Origin: Rallus limicola
Taxonomy: Eukaryota > Chordata > Aves > Gruiformes > Rallidae
Assembly: GCA_022605955.1 (NCBI GenBank)
Contig: JAKCOZ010000001.1
Location: forward strand, 22,932,146 to 22,996,145
Direction of reading: 5' to 3'
DNA length: 64,000 bases
The notes beneath the pieces were generated by a model. The model had not been told where the DNA came from. It was given only the letters and a program-made list of their open reading frames with translations, and made no database searches. Positions 63,747 through 64,000 of the stretch are shown here, piece after piece. Every line of letters begins with the position of its first letter. The first letter of the stretch is position 1. A program made the position numbers and the translations under genes.

Positions 63747-64000
63747 CATAGATTCATAGAATCTTTAAGATTGGAAAAGACCTCCGAGATCTTCAAGTCC
63801 AGCTGTCAAACCAACTCCACCATATCTCCTCAACCTTTTCCTGAAAGTGCCACATCTAGATGTTTTTTGAACTTCTCCGAGGATGGTGACTCCACCACAT
63901 CTCTGAGCTGCCTGTTGCAATGCTTGATGATCCTTTTGGTGAAGAAACTTTTCTTAACATCCAATCTCAACATCCCCTGATGCAACGTGATGCCATTTCC
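63747..64000 (-). mobile_element. CR1 LINE, antisense, running off the right edge
   Basis: It starts at the CR1 3' terminus (GATTCATAGAATC), then ATTGGAAAAGACCTCCGAGA, GATGGTGACTCCACCACATC and CTTTTGGTGAAGAAACTTTT, with the 5' part beyond the window. It is the reverse complement of a CR1 3' region. The open frame across it on the + strand is an antisense artefact. Confidence 0.92.

Noticed and set aside
63696..63980. 94-codon open frame at the right edge
   Set aside because: It reads the antisense strand of a CR1 3' end; the peptide is an artefact of the repeat.

Overview
This window is vertebrate nuclear DNA from a bird. The evidence is repeated CR1 LINE fragments, several ending in the ATTCTATG-type CR1 tail, avian endogenous-retrovirus LTRs, AT-rich low-CpG sequence and an exon with GT-AG splice sites. 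The LTR families resemble ones I know as common in Neoaves, so a non-galliform bird is more likely than chicken, but I cannot fix the species. Nothing prokaryotic is present: no operons, ribosome binding sites, CRISPR or plasmid features.

Only one protein-coding segment is supported. It is a 114-bp internal exon at 24940-25053 on the + strand, phase 1 at both ends, encoding the end of the first luminal/extracellular loop of TMEM178B, a four-pass membrane protein. I read the rest as intron: about 24.9 kb of the upstream intron (3' part) and about 38.9 kb of the downstream intron (5' part). I found no promoter, first exon, last exon or CpG island, and I did not recognise the next exon, which would encode the second transmembrane segment.

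Intron sequence by region. 1-7.1 kb is mostly unique with small homopolymer tracts. 7.1-8.7 kb holds three CR1 fragments in opposing orientations. 9.29 kb has an 18-base C run. 11.99-12.20 kb is a 215-bp LTR flanked by a 5-bp target-site duplication. 16.1-16.8 kb is two LTRs of one family fused in inverted orientation. 18.7 kb is an octamer/homeodomain-motif block, followed by a CR1 tail at 18.9-19.1 kb. 20.7-21.0 kb is a CR1 3' end. 22.0-22.2 kb is an older amniote-type repeat. 24.94-25.05 kb is the exon. 27.2-27.6 kb is a complete 428-bp solo LTR with a 5-bp target-site duplication, followed 60 bp later by a 780-bp CR1 with reverse-transcriptase remnants (27.7-28.5 kb). 28.5-44.9 kb is almost free of recognisable repeats and contains several motif-dense blocks that may be conserved non-coding elements. 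44.9-45.5 kb is another CR1 with coding remnants. 49.8-50.0 kb is a minus-strand CR1. 50.0-63.7 kb is again repeat-poor, with a CpG-bearing motif cluster near 61.8 kb. A minus-strand CR1 runs off the right edge.

I do not see a new multi-gene system. The points most worth checking are the inverted LTR fusion, the short LTR variant with an intact target-site duplication, and the candidate regulatory blocks, especially the perfect palindromic PAR-bZIP site beside an RFX-like site at 36.2 kb. All enhancer calls rest on motifs read by eye and need a cross-species alignment.
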